In this document: positions 17,491 through 27,930 of the stretch, in pieces | Position numbering within the stretch: the stretch's first letter is position 1 | Layout: the number at the start of each line of letters is the position of its first letter | NCBI RefSeq assembly: GCF_900142205.1 | Contig: NZ_FRAA01000003.1 | Location: forward strand, 248,001 to 312,000 | Direction: 5' to 3' | From: Reichenbachiella agariperforans | Lineage (GTDB): Bacteria > Bacteroidota > Bacteroidia > Cytophagales > Cyclobacteriaceae | DNA length: 64,000 nt | Notes under the pieces: generated by a model | Databases searched by the model: none | Told to the model about the DNA's origin: nothing | The model's input: the letters and a program-made list of their open reading frames with translations, nothing else | Translations under genes and position numbers: made by a program

Positions 17491-19755
17491 TCAAAATGAG
17501 TACCCTATGGCAAAATTGAGGATAGAATCTCGGAGATCAAATGTGAGTCGTTCACCAGCAGGCAGACTTGGGTTTTTGAGTGGGGTAGCGAGATCAAGGC
17601 GGATCACAAAACCTTGTAGATCGACCCTCAGACCGACCCCTGCTCCCACAGCCAGTTCACTCAGGAACTGTGACGAAAAACGTCCTCCTGGCAATTCATC
17701 ATTCTCTTTAATCAACCAAACGTTCCCTGCATCCACGAACCACGCCCCTTTCAAAAATGAAATCAATGGGAAGCGATGCTCGACATTGGCCTCTATGCGG
17801 ATATCTCCTGACTGATCGAAAAAGCTATCGGTCTGAGCATCGTCAGGACTGGTCGTTCCTGGTCCCAAAGACCGTATGCGAAAGGCTCGCACACTATAAG
17901 GCCCTCCCGAAAAGAACTGCTTGGAATATGGCATAGTGACCGAGTTGCCATAGGCATAACCCACGCCCCCAAACACCCGTCCAACGAGCACCTGGGATCG
18001 CCCAAAACGATAATGATTCTGAATATCCATATCGATTTTAGCATACTGCGCATACGCTAACCCTAAAAAATCACTACTTCCACCATCCTCCTGTCCAGCG
18101 AAGAGATCTACCATGTTGCCTGCTATGTCTACATTCACTTTCATCAGCAGTGCGTTGGGTTTCTTGGAGTCTACCAGCTCATTGTACACGAAGGTATAGG
18201 TCAGCCCTGCAATAAACTGCTGCTCAAAACTGGTCTTGAGAAAGGTGTTTTCATCTAGGATGTCTTGAAACCTACTCGTCACATGGGTCAGGTTCACATA
18301 GTTGATGCTAATCGGATTAATCTGGTGAAACACCCGTCTGTTGCCTTGCCAAGCATAGCCAAAAGTCCCGAGATATGAGATCAGTCGGTAATAGCTACTC
18401 CTATCCAGAAAATCCATACCCATAGCCACTTTCGTCTTAGGAATCGAATATTTGAACCGTCCAGTATATCGCCCAGGAAAGATGAGTCTTGGAAAAATCA
18501 GCTCCACATTACCCCCTAACTGAGTACTCGTCAACCCTTCGTTGCTCCCATTGAGCACTTGCGCTTCATAGCCCACCTTTGCCGAGACATTGATTTTCTC
18601 TCCCCCTGCGAAAAGATTGCGGTCGCTATAGGTCAGAGACAAAGCTGGACCCGTGAAGTTATTGGACTGCATGACCGCTTGCAATTCGGCCCGCACCGCA
18701 CGTTTGCTCAGCGGTGAAAGGTAGATTTTGGTATCTAAAAACCCTTGCTGAGAAGTACTATCAATGGGCTGCTCTTCAAAATCAATATTGACATACTTGT
18801 AGGTATTGAGCGAGGAGAGTCTACGGCTGGTGAATTTGGCATTGGTCGGGTCATACCCCTGCCCTTGTGCTAATACGATGTGATCGGACAGCCGATTGGG
18901 CTTAAAGAAAATCCCCTCCTGTACATACGCTGTACTATCGAGCATGACGGTATCTTCTACCGCATCCTCGTCTACCGAATAGTTCGGATAGACTGTCAGA
19001 CTACTAATCTCGTAGGGAATAATGGATGCATGAGGCACATCCTTTTTCAGTCGCAGATAGAGATTGAAATTCTTGTCTCCGATCTGATTGGTGTCTGCTT
19101 CGAAGATGAGCAGCTTCTGACTAAAGTTATAATACCCCTGAGACTTTAGGTAGGTGTCGATACGCTCCCGCTCGGCAGTCAGTGCATATAGATCAAAACG
19201 TGAACCTGAGTCGAGCAATGTTTTCTCCATGGATTCGGCGATCACCTTATATATTGGGAGGCTGTCAGCACTGAGAATGTATTCGCGCAACTTATATGGC
19301 GTTTGCATCTCGACGCTATATTTCACCTGAGCAGTGTGGCGACCTATTTTCTCTTCACTCTTGATGTAGTTTTTGAAGTACCCTCGGTTTTCGAGACGGT
19401 TTTCTATCAATTCTTCGGTTCGGTTTGTTTTCACATCGGAGAGATAGACTGGCTCCTCTCCTATTTTTTTATTGATGAAACGAACGACAAAATCATCTTT
19501 ATCATTTTCTACCAGATAATGCGCCATCAGACCGACCCTACGCCCAAGAATCTTCTTATTGGGTTTTGGCCTCAATAGTTCTTCGAGTTCTCTGTCCAGT
19601 GCTCGCTTGTTTTTCTCGCCATCAGGTGCCTTGAGAGCAATCGATCCTCCTGTATACAACCGCTCATTCTCTGGCACATAACGCATCACTGTACATCCTT
19701 CTATGATGAGTAAGATGAAGAGTAAATAGCTATATGTTTTGAGCTTTGTCGTCAT
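17491..19755 (-). CDS. tamL: TamL, BamA/TamA-family outer-membrane lipoprotein
   Basis: A 754-residue protein with a lipobox signal (LLIIEGC), POTRA-like repeats in the N-terminal 350 residues (NRGYFKNYI, SQGYYNFSQ), and a C-terminal 16-strand Omp85 barrel with SGGPYSVRAFRIRSLGPG as the conserved VRGF-type lid-lock motif (as VRAF) and a final aromatic strand. In Bacteroidota such lipidated TamA homologues pair with TamB for outer-membrane protein or lipid transport. It starts 1 bp after the tamB stop, so the two form an operon transcribed tamB then tamL. Confidence 0.92.
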   Translation of the reverse strand: MTTKLKTYSYLLFILLIIEGCTVMRYVPENERLYTGGSIALKAPDGEKNKRALDRELEELLRPKPNKKILGRRVGLMAHYLVENDKDDFVVRFINKKIGEEPVYLSDVKTNRTEELIENRLENRGYFKNYIKSEEKIGRHTAQVKYSVEMQTPYKLREYILSADSLPIYKVIAESMEKTLLDSGSRFDLYALTAERERIDTYLKSQGYYNFSQKLLIFEADTNQIGDKNFNLYLRLKKDVPHASIIPYEISSLTVYPNYSVDEDAVEDTVMLDSTAYVQEGIFFKPNRLSDHIVLAQGQGYDPTNAKFTSRRLSSLNTYKYVNIDFEEQPIDSTSQQGFLDTKIYLSPLSKRAVRAELQAVMQSNNFTGPALSLTYSDRNLFAGGEKINVSAKVGYEAQVLNGSNEGLTSTQLGGNVELIFPRLIFPGRYTGRFKYSIPKTKVAMGMDFLDRSSYYRLISYLGTFGYAWQGNRRVFHQINPISINYVNLTHVTSRFQDILDENTFLKTSFEQQFIAGLTYTFVYNELVDSKKPNALLMKVNVDIAGNMVDLFAGQEDGGSSDFLGLAYAQYAKIDMDIQNHYRFGRSQVLVGRVFGGVGYAYGNSVTMPYSKQFFSGGPYSVRAFRIRSLGPGTTSPDDAQTDSFFDQSGDIRIEANVEHRFPLISFLKGAWFVDAGNVWLIKENDELPGGRFSSQFLSELAVGAGVGLRVDLQGFVIRLDLATPLKNPSLPAGERLTFDLRDSILNFAIGYSF

Positions 19756-19756
19756 A

Positions 19757-22700
19757 TTATTTCTTCTTGTCGGTCTTGGTTTGTTGCTCTTCTTTCTTCG
19801 AACTCTTTTGCTTTTTTGAGTCTAAATCTATCCCTTCTTCTTTGGCGGCCCTCTTCCATAGATCACTAAACTCGTTGAACTCGCGGTTGTATATAAAAGC
19901 TATACCCGTCACGAAATACTGCCCATCGATCACCGTATCGAACTCATCCTTGCCAAATCCTTTGACACGGTATCGGCCGTTTTTGGTCAACAAATACTCG
20001 ACACTCGCGTCACCGATCAATGGCGAACCTTGTCCCTCCTGCTCTTTGCCTTGGATATTGACATCACTCCCGACCTTCACAATCACGCGATCATCCGCAA
20101 ATTTCTTCCTTGCATCGATTCCGAGCTGCGTGCGCGTCTCAGCCCCTTCGCCCTGATCATACGTATAGCTGTCTACATTAAAATTCAGTTCCAATCCTGA
20201 ATTGCCCGTCACCTTGTCCGACACCTGATTGAGTTGACTTGACAGCACCTTAGAGACATTGTCTCGTGCGATAGCGGCTGTACCTCCACTACTACCGTCA
20301 CTACCCGCCTGTGGGAAGAAACGATCCAAAACCAACAGTGAAAACACCTGCTTATTAAGTTCCTCTTCTTGCTCGTTGAGCTGCTTGATCTGTCCATATA
20401 CCTCTCCACCAAGGGTACTCTGATCCTCTGGTTTCATATCTAGCTCGAATGAGATTTGTGGTTTCAGCAACTGGTCTTTCACATTGAGATAAACCAAAAA
20501 CGGCAAGCGTCGGTTATAGATACTGGCTGCATCGCTCGTTAAACCAGAGGTCTTATTGGCCATCAGTGGTGCAGCAGATGTCGTTACTTTATAGATCGCA
20601 CGAACATCCACATCGGCATCCAACGGGTCACCTTTCCACACAATACGACTACCAGACGCTATATCAAACTCCTTCGTTACCAAATTATAGAGACTGGCTT
20701 TGTAGTGTCCTTTGCTGATCTCATACCTCCCGTTAAAGGACGTACGTCCATTCGGCTCTAACCCAAGGTTAAAATCTCCTTTACCAGATATCTCTAAATT
20801 GTCATTCGTGTTTTCATTTACTACGATTTTGAAAGTTGATTTTTCGTTGATCGAGACAGTGGCATTGACATCATAGCCTTTGAGTGTCATAGCAGAGAGC
20901 TCTTCCTCATTGCCTCTGGTGAGGATATCGTCTGGGTTTTGCTTGTTCACGAATAGCACCACGCCATCTCTTTCTTTGACTTCCACTTCAGACTCTGGAA
21001 TCACAACTGTCAGGTTCGTCCCCTCGTTGATGTTGATCTTGCCACGGATGATAGGGATTTTCAAATCTCCACCTACTTTCATGTCCGCATCCAAATTGAC
21101 TTTCCCGTAAAACAACTCTTGGTCATTCTTGTCAGAGTTGAGTGCATGAAAATTCTTCGCCTGAAGACGGATATCAAACTTCGGATTCAGTCTATCGACC
21201 GTATTGATCAGCCCATCAATTTCGATGCTATTTTGCTTCTCATCGAGGACCGTAAATTGGTTAAGTATGACCTGTTTCGTATCAAAGCTGATTTGCTCCT
21301 CTGCCAGCATAAACTTGGCATCCAAAGCATCCACACGAAAACCTACCTGATCAAATGCCAAGTTTCCTTTGTATTCCGGTTTTAGCGTCGTGCCACTGAC
21401 CTTGGCCTTACCCGTAATCACACCTGAAGCATCTGAGAGCTGCCCTCCAGAGAGACTATCTAGCAAATGCGCCTGAAACTGTCTCAGGTCCAAATCAAGA
21501 TTCATCGCCGCTCTATCCGCCGACGCATGATAGTCTCCTTTCAGTCCCAGATCAATGTATTCTCCTTTCAGTCCTAGATCAAAATCATAATTTTTAGCTG
21601 TTTTCGATTCACCGTACAAGGTCAGTGTACCCAGCTGCGCCCCCATGGCCTGAAGGTTTTTTACTGTCAGGTCAGCGAGGAGCGCTTTGTCAGCAAAGGG
21701 ATTGACCAAAACCACATCCCCACCCATAACTCCATCAGCCAGCGGCTCACCTCCCGACAGGTAACTAGTCACCGAACCAATACTAAAATTCGCCAAACGC
21801 AAACCGATGTGCGGCTCATCCACCTGCGCAAAACCACAGTCAAGTTCCACCCGCTGTTGCTGATAACTCAATACAAAGTCTGAAAAATTCACAAATGACT
21901 GGGCTAGTTTGATTTCATTGTCAGGGTCTACTTGCCATGACTGCCCATTCAAGACCAACCCCTCTGGGCGCATATGATAGACTATCGTATCGCCAATGCT
22001 ATGCACATCAGACTGCACATGCACGAGCACATCCTCTCCTCGATAGGCATCCAGATCAAACACCAATTGATCCTCAGCCACCGTCCCTGACAGACGCGTA
22101 CGCTCGATCAGTACTGGATCCATCGCGATCTCATACCACCCCATATCAAAGGCTAACTGAGCAGAATCTGCATGGACATGCATCTCCAAACTGTCTACGA
22201 CTGTTCCGTTGTATTGGGTATAAGGAGCTGAAAACTGCAAATCCAGCAGTCGTTTTTCTTCGCTAAAATCCACATGTAGATTGACTGGATCGAGTTCCTC
22301 CAAATCTGCCAAAACCACCTCTAGTAGCATGGGCGTTTCGGTAATGGTCATATCCAGCGTCATCCCCACAGGGCTGTCCATATTCCTCTCCGTCGTATCC
22401 TCCAAATAACTAGACAAGTGCCGCTCTATCGCAGCAATCATCACCTCAGGAGCGGCATTGGACAGTAGCTTGGCGTTGAGTACTTGGCTCGAGATCTCTA
22501 ATTTCGTCGAGTCTTCATCACGCAGACCATCGACCGAAAAAGCCCCCAGCGAATACGGCTCCTTGTCATAGACCACCTGCCCTTCTGAAATCACCGCATG
22601 CAACCTGCTATCCGCAGAATCCAAAACAGCCGAAAGCTCTAGTTTCATTCTCGCTCGAATATCGTCCTGTGTCAATCCAAGTGCATACAGGTCTATTCCT

Positions 22701-24784
22701 TTTAGATCCAGAGCCAATTGTATCTCTTTGCGCTCCTCGATCAGATGCAGCTGACCGTTGAGCGCCAACTTGATATTTTCATCATCGATGATCAGATCCA
22801 CCGTTGCCCTCCCGTTCTTCATTTCTCCCTTGAGCGTAAGATCAGAGTAGTCTTTTTCTTTGATTTGAAAAGCCGTAAAGTGTGTCTTGAGGTCTGCATT
22901 AAGAGACTGGAGATCATTCCCTTTGCCTTTGGCTGTAGCCGTAAAGCTCATTTCTCCTAGCGCAGGATTCTGTAGCCATTTGCCCATCGCCAACTGATCC
23001 ACTGCTAGGTCAGCATCGAAAGACATCATTTTCTTCTTCGAAAACCGCCCATCCAAACGCACATCACCATCCGTAGTATTCACAGCTGTATTGACCTTGA
23101 CCTGGCTCAGGTCGCCTACCACAGCTGCTGTCACCCGTATCGAATCAGGATACTGAATACCAGAGGCCTGTGCTCCTAACAGTCGGTCTACATCTGCCCT
23201 TCTTGTACGGAGCTTTACCGTCTGCATGTCAAAACTCAGTAGATTGCTATCCAAAGGGTTCAGAATTTCTCCATCTAGCGTAATGTGTGTCTGATCGCCC
23301 CAGTGTAGCTCCGTATGGCGCAGTGTCACCGCTGCCTGAGATGCTTCTAGGTCAATCCTACCTGACAGAACCTCCTCACCAAATACAGCGACTGTAGCGT
23401 TTTGTGCTAAATCAGGGGCAAATATGTAAGCCTCTTGCATCTGTAGCGCCATGTCGTTCAGTTGTAAGGCTACTTTCGTCTGTTTGGGGTTTTGGATCAA
23501 CTGATCGATGGATGCATATTCGGCATGTATGTCAGCCTTTAGCTTATTCTGGGCAGTCGCCAAAACGAAATCCGTCAACGCGGCAGATTGCTCATCCACT
23601 GTCAGTTCAAAAGCGAGTTCGCTCAATGTAAATCCGCTTGCCTCAGCAAATGTTAACTGGTTGAGCATCAAATGAGCTTGTTGATCTTGCAGACTGATAT
23701 CCTCCGCCAGCAAGGTCAATCCTCGATAATCCATTGCCTGAGGATTAAAGGCTCCAACCGTTGGGGTATTGCTACCAGTAGTATAGGACAAATGGTTTCG
23801 CTCCAGACTAATGTCATCCACCTGTACTTGCCAGTCTGGCCATTCGAATGATGCTGATGACTGTGTCAGCGTGTCACTCACTTGCTCCTCCATAGCCATG
23901 CTATGCCAAGCAATATCCGAGTCATCCAACTGTAGTTTCTTTCCTTGAATATACTGCTGTGTCAAATCCAAAACAGGATCTTCCAACAGCAAGTAGCCAA
24001 TCACAGCATCCAACGACATAGTATCTGGTCTCGCGGCATAACGCACCGTAACGTCCTCCAGCTCCAAATCCCCTACCCGAAAAAAAGGCAAAGCACTCGC
24101 ATCATCACTCGAACTACTGCCTTTCTCTGCGGTTGCTTTGGTCTGTTCGTAGACGACTTGAGTATGGGCGATATTGAGTTCGTCTACTTCGAAAGTCAGC
24201 GTATCCAGATCCATACGATCTACATCTAGCCTCAACTCACCGAGCTGCAGCGTACTATACATCCCAGCATACTGATCATCATATAACAGGTCAAAATCTC
24301 GAAAGGCAATCACCCCAATAGCAAACTGGTATGGTTCGCTAGGTGGATCAGTCTGTGTGGTATCTTGTGAGGCAAATGCATCGATGAGAAAATCAAAATT
24401 GAAAGCTCCCGTACTATCCGCTCGTTGGACGCGAGCGGTCAGACCAGACCATGAGACTTTGTCCACGTCAATGGTTCGATCCATGAGAATGGGGAGCAAT
24501 GCAACGGAGACTTCCAGATTGTCTGAGTAGAGCAGCGTGTCCTGTTGTTGATCTTCGACGTAGAGTCCTTCTAGGTAGACATTGCCCGTAAAGGTGATAA
24601 ACAGCCTATCCAACTCGACACGTGTGTCTGTCTTCTGGGCTACAAAATCAAGGGCTTTGGTCACAATGAGACCTTGTCCCCACGCACTGCGAATGAGGAG
24701 TACAATCCCCACAAAGAGGATGAAAATCCCCGAAATGGCCCAGCCTATACCCTTTAAAATCTTGTAGTTCTTCCCTATCGACAT
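19757..24784 (-). CDS. tamB: Translocation/assembly module protein TamB
   Basis: A very large protein (1675 residues) anchored by one N-terminal transmembrane helix (ISGIFILFVGIVLLI) with an AsmA-like start (LDRLFITFTGNVYLEGLYV). A long repetitive beta-taco region follows, and a C-terminal TamB/DUF490 domain from about residue 1200 (FNGRYEISKGHYKASLYNLV; GLELNFNVDSY). It should bridge the periplasm between inner membrane and TamL as a hydrophobic groove. The length is normal for Bacteroidota. The last residues are Lys/Glu-rich. Confidence 0.93.
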   Translation of the reverse strand: MSIGKNYKILKGIGWAISGIFILFVGIVLLIRSAWGQGLIVTKALDFVAQKTDTRVELDRLFITFTGNVYLEGLYVEDQQQDTLLYSDNLEVSVALLPILMDRTIDVDKVSWSGLTARVQRADSTGAFNFDFLIDAFASQDTTQTDPPSEPYQFAIGVIAFRDFDLLYDDQYAGMYSTLQLGELRLDVDRMDLDTLTFEVDELNIAHTQVVYEQTKATAEKGSSSSDDASALPFFRVGDLELEDVTVRYAARPDTMSLDAVIGYLLLEDPVLDLTQQYIQGKKLQLDDSDIAWHSMAMEEQVSDTLTQSSASFEWPDWQVQVDDISLERNHLSYTTGSNTPTVGAFNPQAMDYRGLTLLAEDISLQDQQAHLMLNQLTFAEASGFTLSELAFELTVDEQSAALTDFVLATAQNKLKADIHAEYASIDQLIQNPKQTKVALQLNDMALQMQEAYIFAPDLAQNATVAVFGEEVLSGRIDLEASQAAVTLRHTELHWGDQTHITLDGEILNPLDSNLLSFDMQTVKLRTRRADVDRLLGAQASGIQYPDSIRVTAAVVGDLSQVKVNTAVNTTDGDVRLDGRFSKKKMMSFDADLAVDQLAMGKWLQNPALGEMSFTATAKGKGNDLQSLNADLKTHFTAFQIKEKDYSDLTLKGEMKNGRATVDLIIDDENIKLALNGQLHLIEERKEIQLALDLKGIDLYALGLTQDDIRARMKLELSAVLDSADSRLHAVISEGQVVYDKEPYSLGAFSVDGLRDEDSTKLEISSQVLNAKLLSNAAPEVMIAAIERHLSSYLEDTTERNMDSPVGMTLDMTITETPMLLEVVLADLEELDPVNLHVDFSEEKRLLDLQFSAPYTQYNGTVVDSLEMHVHADSAQLAFDMGWYEIAMDPVLIERTRLSGTVAEDQLVFDLDAYRGEDVLVHVQSDVHSIGDTIVYHMRPEGLVLNGQSWQVDPDNEIKLAQSFVNFSDFVLSYQQQRVELDCGFAQVDEPHIGLRLANFSIGSVTSYLSGGEPLADGVMGGDVVLVNPFADKALLADLTVKNLQAMGAQLGTLTLYGESKTAKNYDFDLGLKGEYIDLGLKGDYHASADRAAMNLDLDLRQFQAHLLDSLSGGQLSDASGVITGKAKVSGTTLKPEYKGNLAFDQVGFRVDALDAKFMLAEEQISFDTKQVILNQFTVLDEKQNSIEIDGLINTVDRLNPKFDIRLQAKNFHALNSDKNDQELFYGKVNLDADMKVGGDLKIPIIRGKININEGTNLTVVIPESEVEVKERDGVVLFVNKQNPDDILTRGNEEELSAMTLKGYDVNATVSINEKSTFKIVVNENTNDNLEISGKGDFNLGLEPNGRTSFNGRYEISKGHYKASLYNLVTKEFDIASGSRIVWKGDPLDADVDVRAIYKVTTSAAPLMANKTSGLTSDAASIYNRRLPFLVYLNVKDQLLKPQISFELDMKPEDQSTLGGEVYGQIKQLNEQEEELNKQVFSLLVLDRFFPQAGSDGSSGGTAAIARDNVSKVLSSQLNQVSDKVTGNSGLELNFNVDSYTYDQGEGAETRTQLGIDARKKFADDRVIVKVGSDVNIQGKEQEGQGSPLIGDASVEYLLTKNGRYRVKGFGKDEFDTVIDGQYFVTGIAFIYNREFNEFSDLWKRAAKEEGIDLDSKKQKSSKKEEQQTKTDKKK

Positions 24785-25037
24785 ACAGTCCTAATACAAC
24801 CCAATGCTATCGTAGCAGCAATGATAAGCTATGTCGTTTTCAAACTGCTACGTTACAGATCAGATTTATCCAAGAACTGCGCCACATTGATTCCTAATGC
24901 TTTACCCTCAAGTTAGCCACCATACCTCCACAGACTAAAAACAGCTTAGGTTTAGAGAAAATGAAATACCCTACATGACCGAATTACGACCTTAAATCAC
25001 TAACCCCTAAATACGCGACAGAAAAAGGAATCAAGCT

Positions 25038-25280
25038 CTAATTAGATTGAATTTTCATCACCTCCGCTTCAAACTCATTGTTAGGGATCAACGATTGATT
25101 CTTGATCCGATTCTTATAAGTGTAGATGGTATTGACCGAATAACCCAAAATACCAGCAAGTCGATCACTATCTCTGACACCTATTCTGATCAGTGCAAAC
25201 AACCTGAGTTCGGTACTAAGAATCTCTCCTTTGGCAGGTTTAAAGCGCTCACCCTCCTCAAATAGGTCATTGAACCGCAT
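25038..25280 (-). pseudogene. C-terminal HTH fragment of a DUF6377-like regulator
   Basis: Eighty codons encode only the distal part of a Bacteroidota regulator: ILSTELRLFALIRIGVRDSDRLAGILGYSVNTIYTYKNRIKN, a LuxR-like winged helix that normally ends proteins of about 550 residues with a TPR/transmembrane N-terminal part. The frame runs only about 17 codons further upstream before a TAG, and the signal and transmembrane parts are absent. A remnant is most likely; a free-standing small HTH protein is possible. Confidence 0.55.
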
Positions 25281-25363
25281 TTGTACGATTACACCCCCAT
25301 TTCTGGATTTTTAGTTTTTTGAATCCATCTAACTATGAGCTTAGAAAACTAAATGTATATACT

Positions 25364-26656
25364 ATGTATAAAAACTTATCTAAAAGAGTACACCTCAAAA
25401 GCACATGGGTGGCGGGAGCCATTCTGCTATTCACGACAGTTTTGATCTCCTGTAGCGAAGATGAAGGAGGCAAATCGGCACCCATTCCTACCATTACTGC
25501 TGTCAGTGCAGAGAGTGGAGAGCCTGGTGACGACATCACGATCACAGGTACGGACCTAGACGAAGCGCTGACGGTTGCATTCGGTGGAGCCAATGCGGCC
25601 ATCGTATCCAATACCTCTACTGAGATCGTAGCGACTGTTCCCGAAGATGCCGTGACAGGCAAAATCAGAGTAACCACTGAAGGTGGCGTAGCAGAAAGCG
25701 CTGGTGACTTCAATGTCATCATCGTAGGAGCTGCCGTCATTTCAGATATTAGCCCTATGTCTGCTCAGGCGGGAGAGACTGTAATCATCACAGGTACAGA
25801 TATGGCGACTATCTCCTCTGTCAAAATTGGTGAGATCGATGCAACGGTAGTCGGCACCACCGAAACCACTGCAACAATCACCGTGGGCGAAGGCTCCGCT
25901 CTAGGACTCAGCTCGCTCACTATCGTCAACGAAGGCGGAACTGCCACTACCTCTACGGAGCAAAATGCATTCTACGTCATCAAAATGATCGACGAAAAAT
26001 ACCGAATGACGTTTGACAATGATGATGTGGAGTTGGCCTTTTCGGGTAGTCCAGATACCGAAGAGTCTACAGCATTTGGTCGCAGTGATGATGTCACGAA
26101 CGTAGCAGACGTGGCGGACGCACTACCATCAGCCATCGACGGGACTTTCTTCCACATGGAAGGATACAGCAGCACGGAGTACTCAGGCAGCTACATCTGC
26201 TATGTGGGTACAGCCGAACAAGAGGTAGGGACTTTCTCTGACTTCTTTGGGACAGCACTACCCGAAGACATCTATTTCAACATCCAAATGAATGTAGGTG
26301 ACCTACCAGAGGGCTATACAGGCGATGAAGATGACGGACAAATGGTCGTTGGATTTAGATTTAGATTCTCTAGCGACTATTATGAATACAACGCTACGAT
26401 GAAAGAATTGCTAGACATGGGGTTTGCTCCGGATGAAAATGGATGGCAGAATGTCTCTGTCCCTGCTTCACTGTTCGTAGACAGAGCAGGGTTAGAAGAG
26501 TTTAACTTTGGAGACATGAACCGCTATGGACTATCTGTCAGAAGAGCCTACGGCGGGGGTACTACACTCCCTCTATCATCTGACCCAGATGCGATATTCT
26601 ACTCATTGAGCTATGACAATGCCAGCATCTCTGTAGGAGGTCCAGCATCGTTCTAA
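25364..26656 (+). CDS. IPT/TIG-domain lipoprotein
   Basis: Starting at ATG 25364 gives a type II signal (AGAILLFTTVLISC). Two IPT/TIG immunoglobulin-like domains follow (about 35-115, ITAVSAESGEPGDDITITGTDL; and about 120-200, ISDISPMSAQAGETVIITGTDM). The C-terminal 230 residues form an unassigned domain rich in aromatic and acidic residues (YFNIQMNVGDLPEGYTG). Such surface lipoproteins often bind glycans. It is not next to a susC/susD pair. A strong terminator follows. Confidence 0.85.
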   Translation: MYKNLSKRVHLKSTWVAGAILLFTTVLISCSEDEGGKSAPIPTITAVSAESGEPGDDITITGTDLDEALTVAFGGANAAIVSNTSTEIVATVPEDAVTGKIRVTTEGGVAESAGDFNVIIVGAAVISDISPMSAQAGETVIITGTDMATISSVKIGEIDATVVGTTETTATITVGEGSALGLSSLTIVNEGGTATTSTEQNAFYVIKMIDEKYRMTFDNDDVELAFSGSPDTEESTAFGRSDDVTNVADVADALPSAIDGTFFHMEGYSSTEYSGSYICYVGTAEQEVGTFSDFFGTALPEDIYFNIQMNVGDLPEGYTGDEDDGQMVVGFRFRFSSDYYEYNATMKELLDMGFAPDENGWQNVSVPASLFVDRAGLEEFNFGDMNRYGLSVRRAYGGGTTLPLSSDPDAIFYSLSYDNASISVGGPASF

Positions 26657-26685
26657 GGCTTTAGCTAGGAAATTAATTGTTTGTG

Positions 26686-26713
26686 AAAGGCGGGTCGGTT
26701 GACCCGCCTTTTT
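26686..26713. terminator. Bidirectional terminator hairpin
   Basis: The arms AAAGGCGGGTC (26686-26696) and GACCCGCCTTT (26701-26711) enclose a GGTT loop, with A and T tracts on both sides. It lies 30 bp after the IPT lipoprotein gene. A hairpin of the same design occurs at 38430-38457. Confidence 0.9.
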
Positions 26714-26739
26714 GATGTCATCAATCGCATAGTCACCGC

Positions 26740-26890
26740 GCTGCAAATTTGCAGCTTGTGTCTAACCACTCCACAGAGAATGTTTGAGATAGATTGTATC
26801 AGACGTGGAGGTACGAGCTGCAAACTCGCACCCCATGTCGTTAAGTTAAATGCATACGCTCCATTGTGTCATCCCGACGGAGGAGGGAAC
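26740..26890. repeat. REP-like intergenic repeat segment
   Basis: It contains a perfect 16-bp palindrome GCTGCAAATTTGCAGC (26740-26755), a related motif GAGCTGCAAACTCGC near 26815, and the stretch TCATCCCGACGGAGGAGGGA near 26868. From memory these resemble dispersed intergenic repeats of Bacteroidota. No gene is supported between 26657 and 26976. Confidence 0.5.
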
Positions 26891-26976
26891 TTTGCCATGC
26901 AGAAAGAATCAGTGCCTGTATAGATTGGCAACTATTTTTTATTACTTTCTAAATACACGATGAATATATAATTGTA

Positions 26977-27930
26977 TTAGAATGGTGCAGAATTGTCTTT
27001 AGGATTGTTGGGAATACTCCATCGTTGATGAGCAGTAACGTTTTCTCGTGCATCAATAGATGTGGAAGAATCATTAAAAATACCATAGCTACTTGAACCT
27101 CCTCGTGGAATTTGCATACGGTCTCCATATAACCATACTACTAAGTTACTGCGTTGCCCACTAATTATTGGATGCGTAGCGTGGGGAACATTCCCTGTGT
27201 GAATAATTGCTTTACCTGATCCAAAAGTCGTTTGCACAGTTAGTCCTGTAGTATTGTCGTGAAAATCAACTTGTGAGCCTGTAAACTCTTCATCGGGTAA
27301 GTTAATATTGATATTTAAAGTGGCTGCAGAAGCATCTGTGTGTGGTTTTAAATCTTTATCCTTGTCGGGGTTGTACTGAATAGAAAAACCAAATGTTTGG
27401 CTATCATACCCATAAGTCCCTAATAATAAACGCGCAATCGGTCGCATGTAGCGGTTCATTATATCATGGTAAAAATTCTGAAAATTAGGTGCCGCAAGAA
27501 ACCCTTCTGATCGAGGATCAAGCATCATTCCATAACGATTTAATTGAATACCATAAGGTGCACGTTTAGGGATTTGTGAGTTTACTACAGCTTCTAAATA
27601 ATTACGGAAATCCGCTAGTCGTTCAGGGTCAAAAAACTGTGCAGAATAAACATTCGGAATGATTTCTTCCCATAAATCAGCAACAGCATTTTCTTTTTCC
27701 GGGTTTTTCCATGCTTCGTTAACAGCTTGTCGCAAGTTTGGTGCAAGGAGTGTTTCGTCTGGAACTAATAAATTGTCTTTGTTTTCGATTTCCCATTCTG
27801 CCCATGCATTTTCGAGTAAATTTCTATTGTTATTCCAAAAATGAGAGACTGATATATCACGTTGAAGTGATGCTTCGCGAGAAGGTAAGGTGAGTGCACG
27901 AGCTTTTGTCAGAGCGTTAATGGTTGTCAT
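26977..27930 (-). CDS. 2OG-Fe(II) oxygenase
   Basis: A 317-residue cytosolic protein with the double-stranded beta-helix motifs of prolyl-4-hydroxylase-like oxygenases: HxD at H197/D199 (KPHTDAS), the distal His around H250 (HTGNVPHATHP) and the 2-oxoglutarate-binding Arg R260 (SGQRSNLVVWLYG). It should hydroxylate an unknown substrate with O2 and 2-oxoglutarate. It is the last gene of an AT-rich operon and overlaps the SDR gene by 4 nt. Confidence 0.85.
   Translation of the reverse strand: MTTINALTKARALTLPSREASLQRDISVSHFWNNNRNLLENAWAEWEIENKDNLLVPDETLLAPNLRQAVNEAWKNPEKENAVADLWEEIIPNVYSAQFFDPERLADFRNYLEAVVNSQIPKRAPYGIQLNRYGMMLDPRSEGFLAAPNFQNFYHDIMNRYMRPIARLLLGTYGYDSQTFGFSIQYNPDKDKDLKPHTDASAATLNININLPDEEFTGSQVDFHDNTTGLTVQTTFGSGKAIIHTGNVPHATHPIISGQRSNLVVWLYGDRMQIPRGGSSSYGIFNDSSTSIDARENVTAHQRWSIPNNPKDNSAPF

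Noticed and set aside
19746-24767. Plus-strand genes opposite tamB
   Set aside because: The short frames there are shadows of the 1675-codon tamB frame and have no family features.
26699-26923. A 74-codon plus-strand gene
   Set aside because: It starts inside a terminator and runs through palindromic intergenic repeats.
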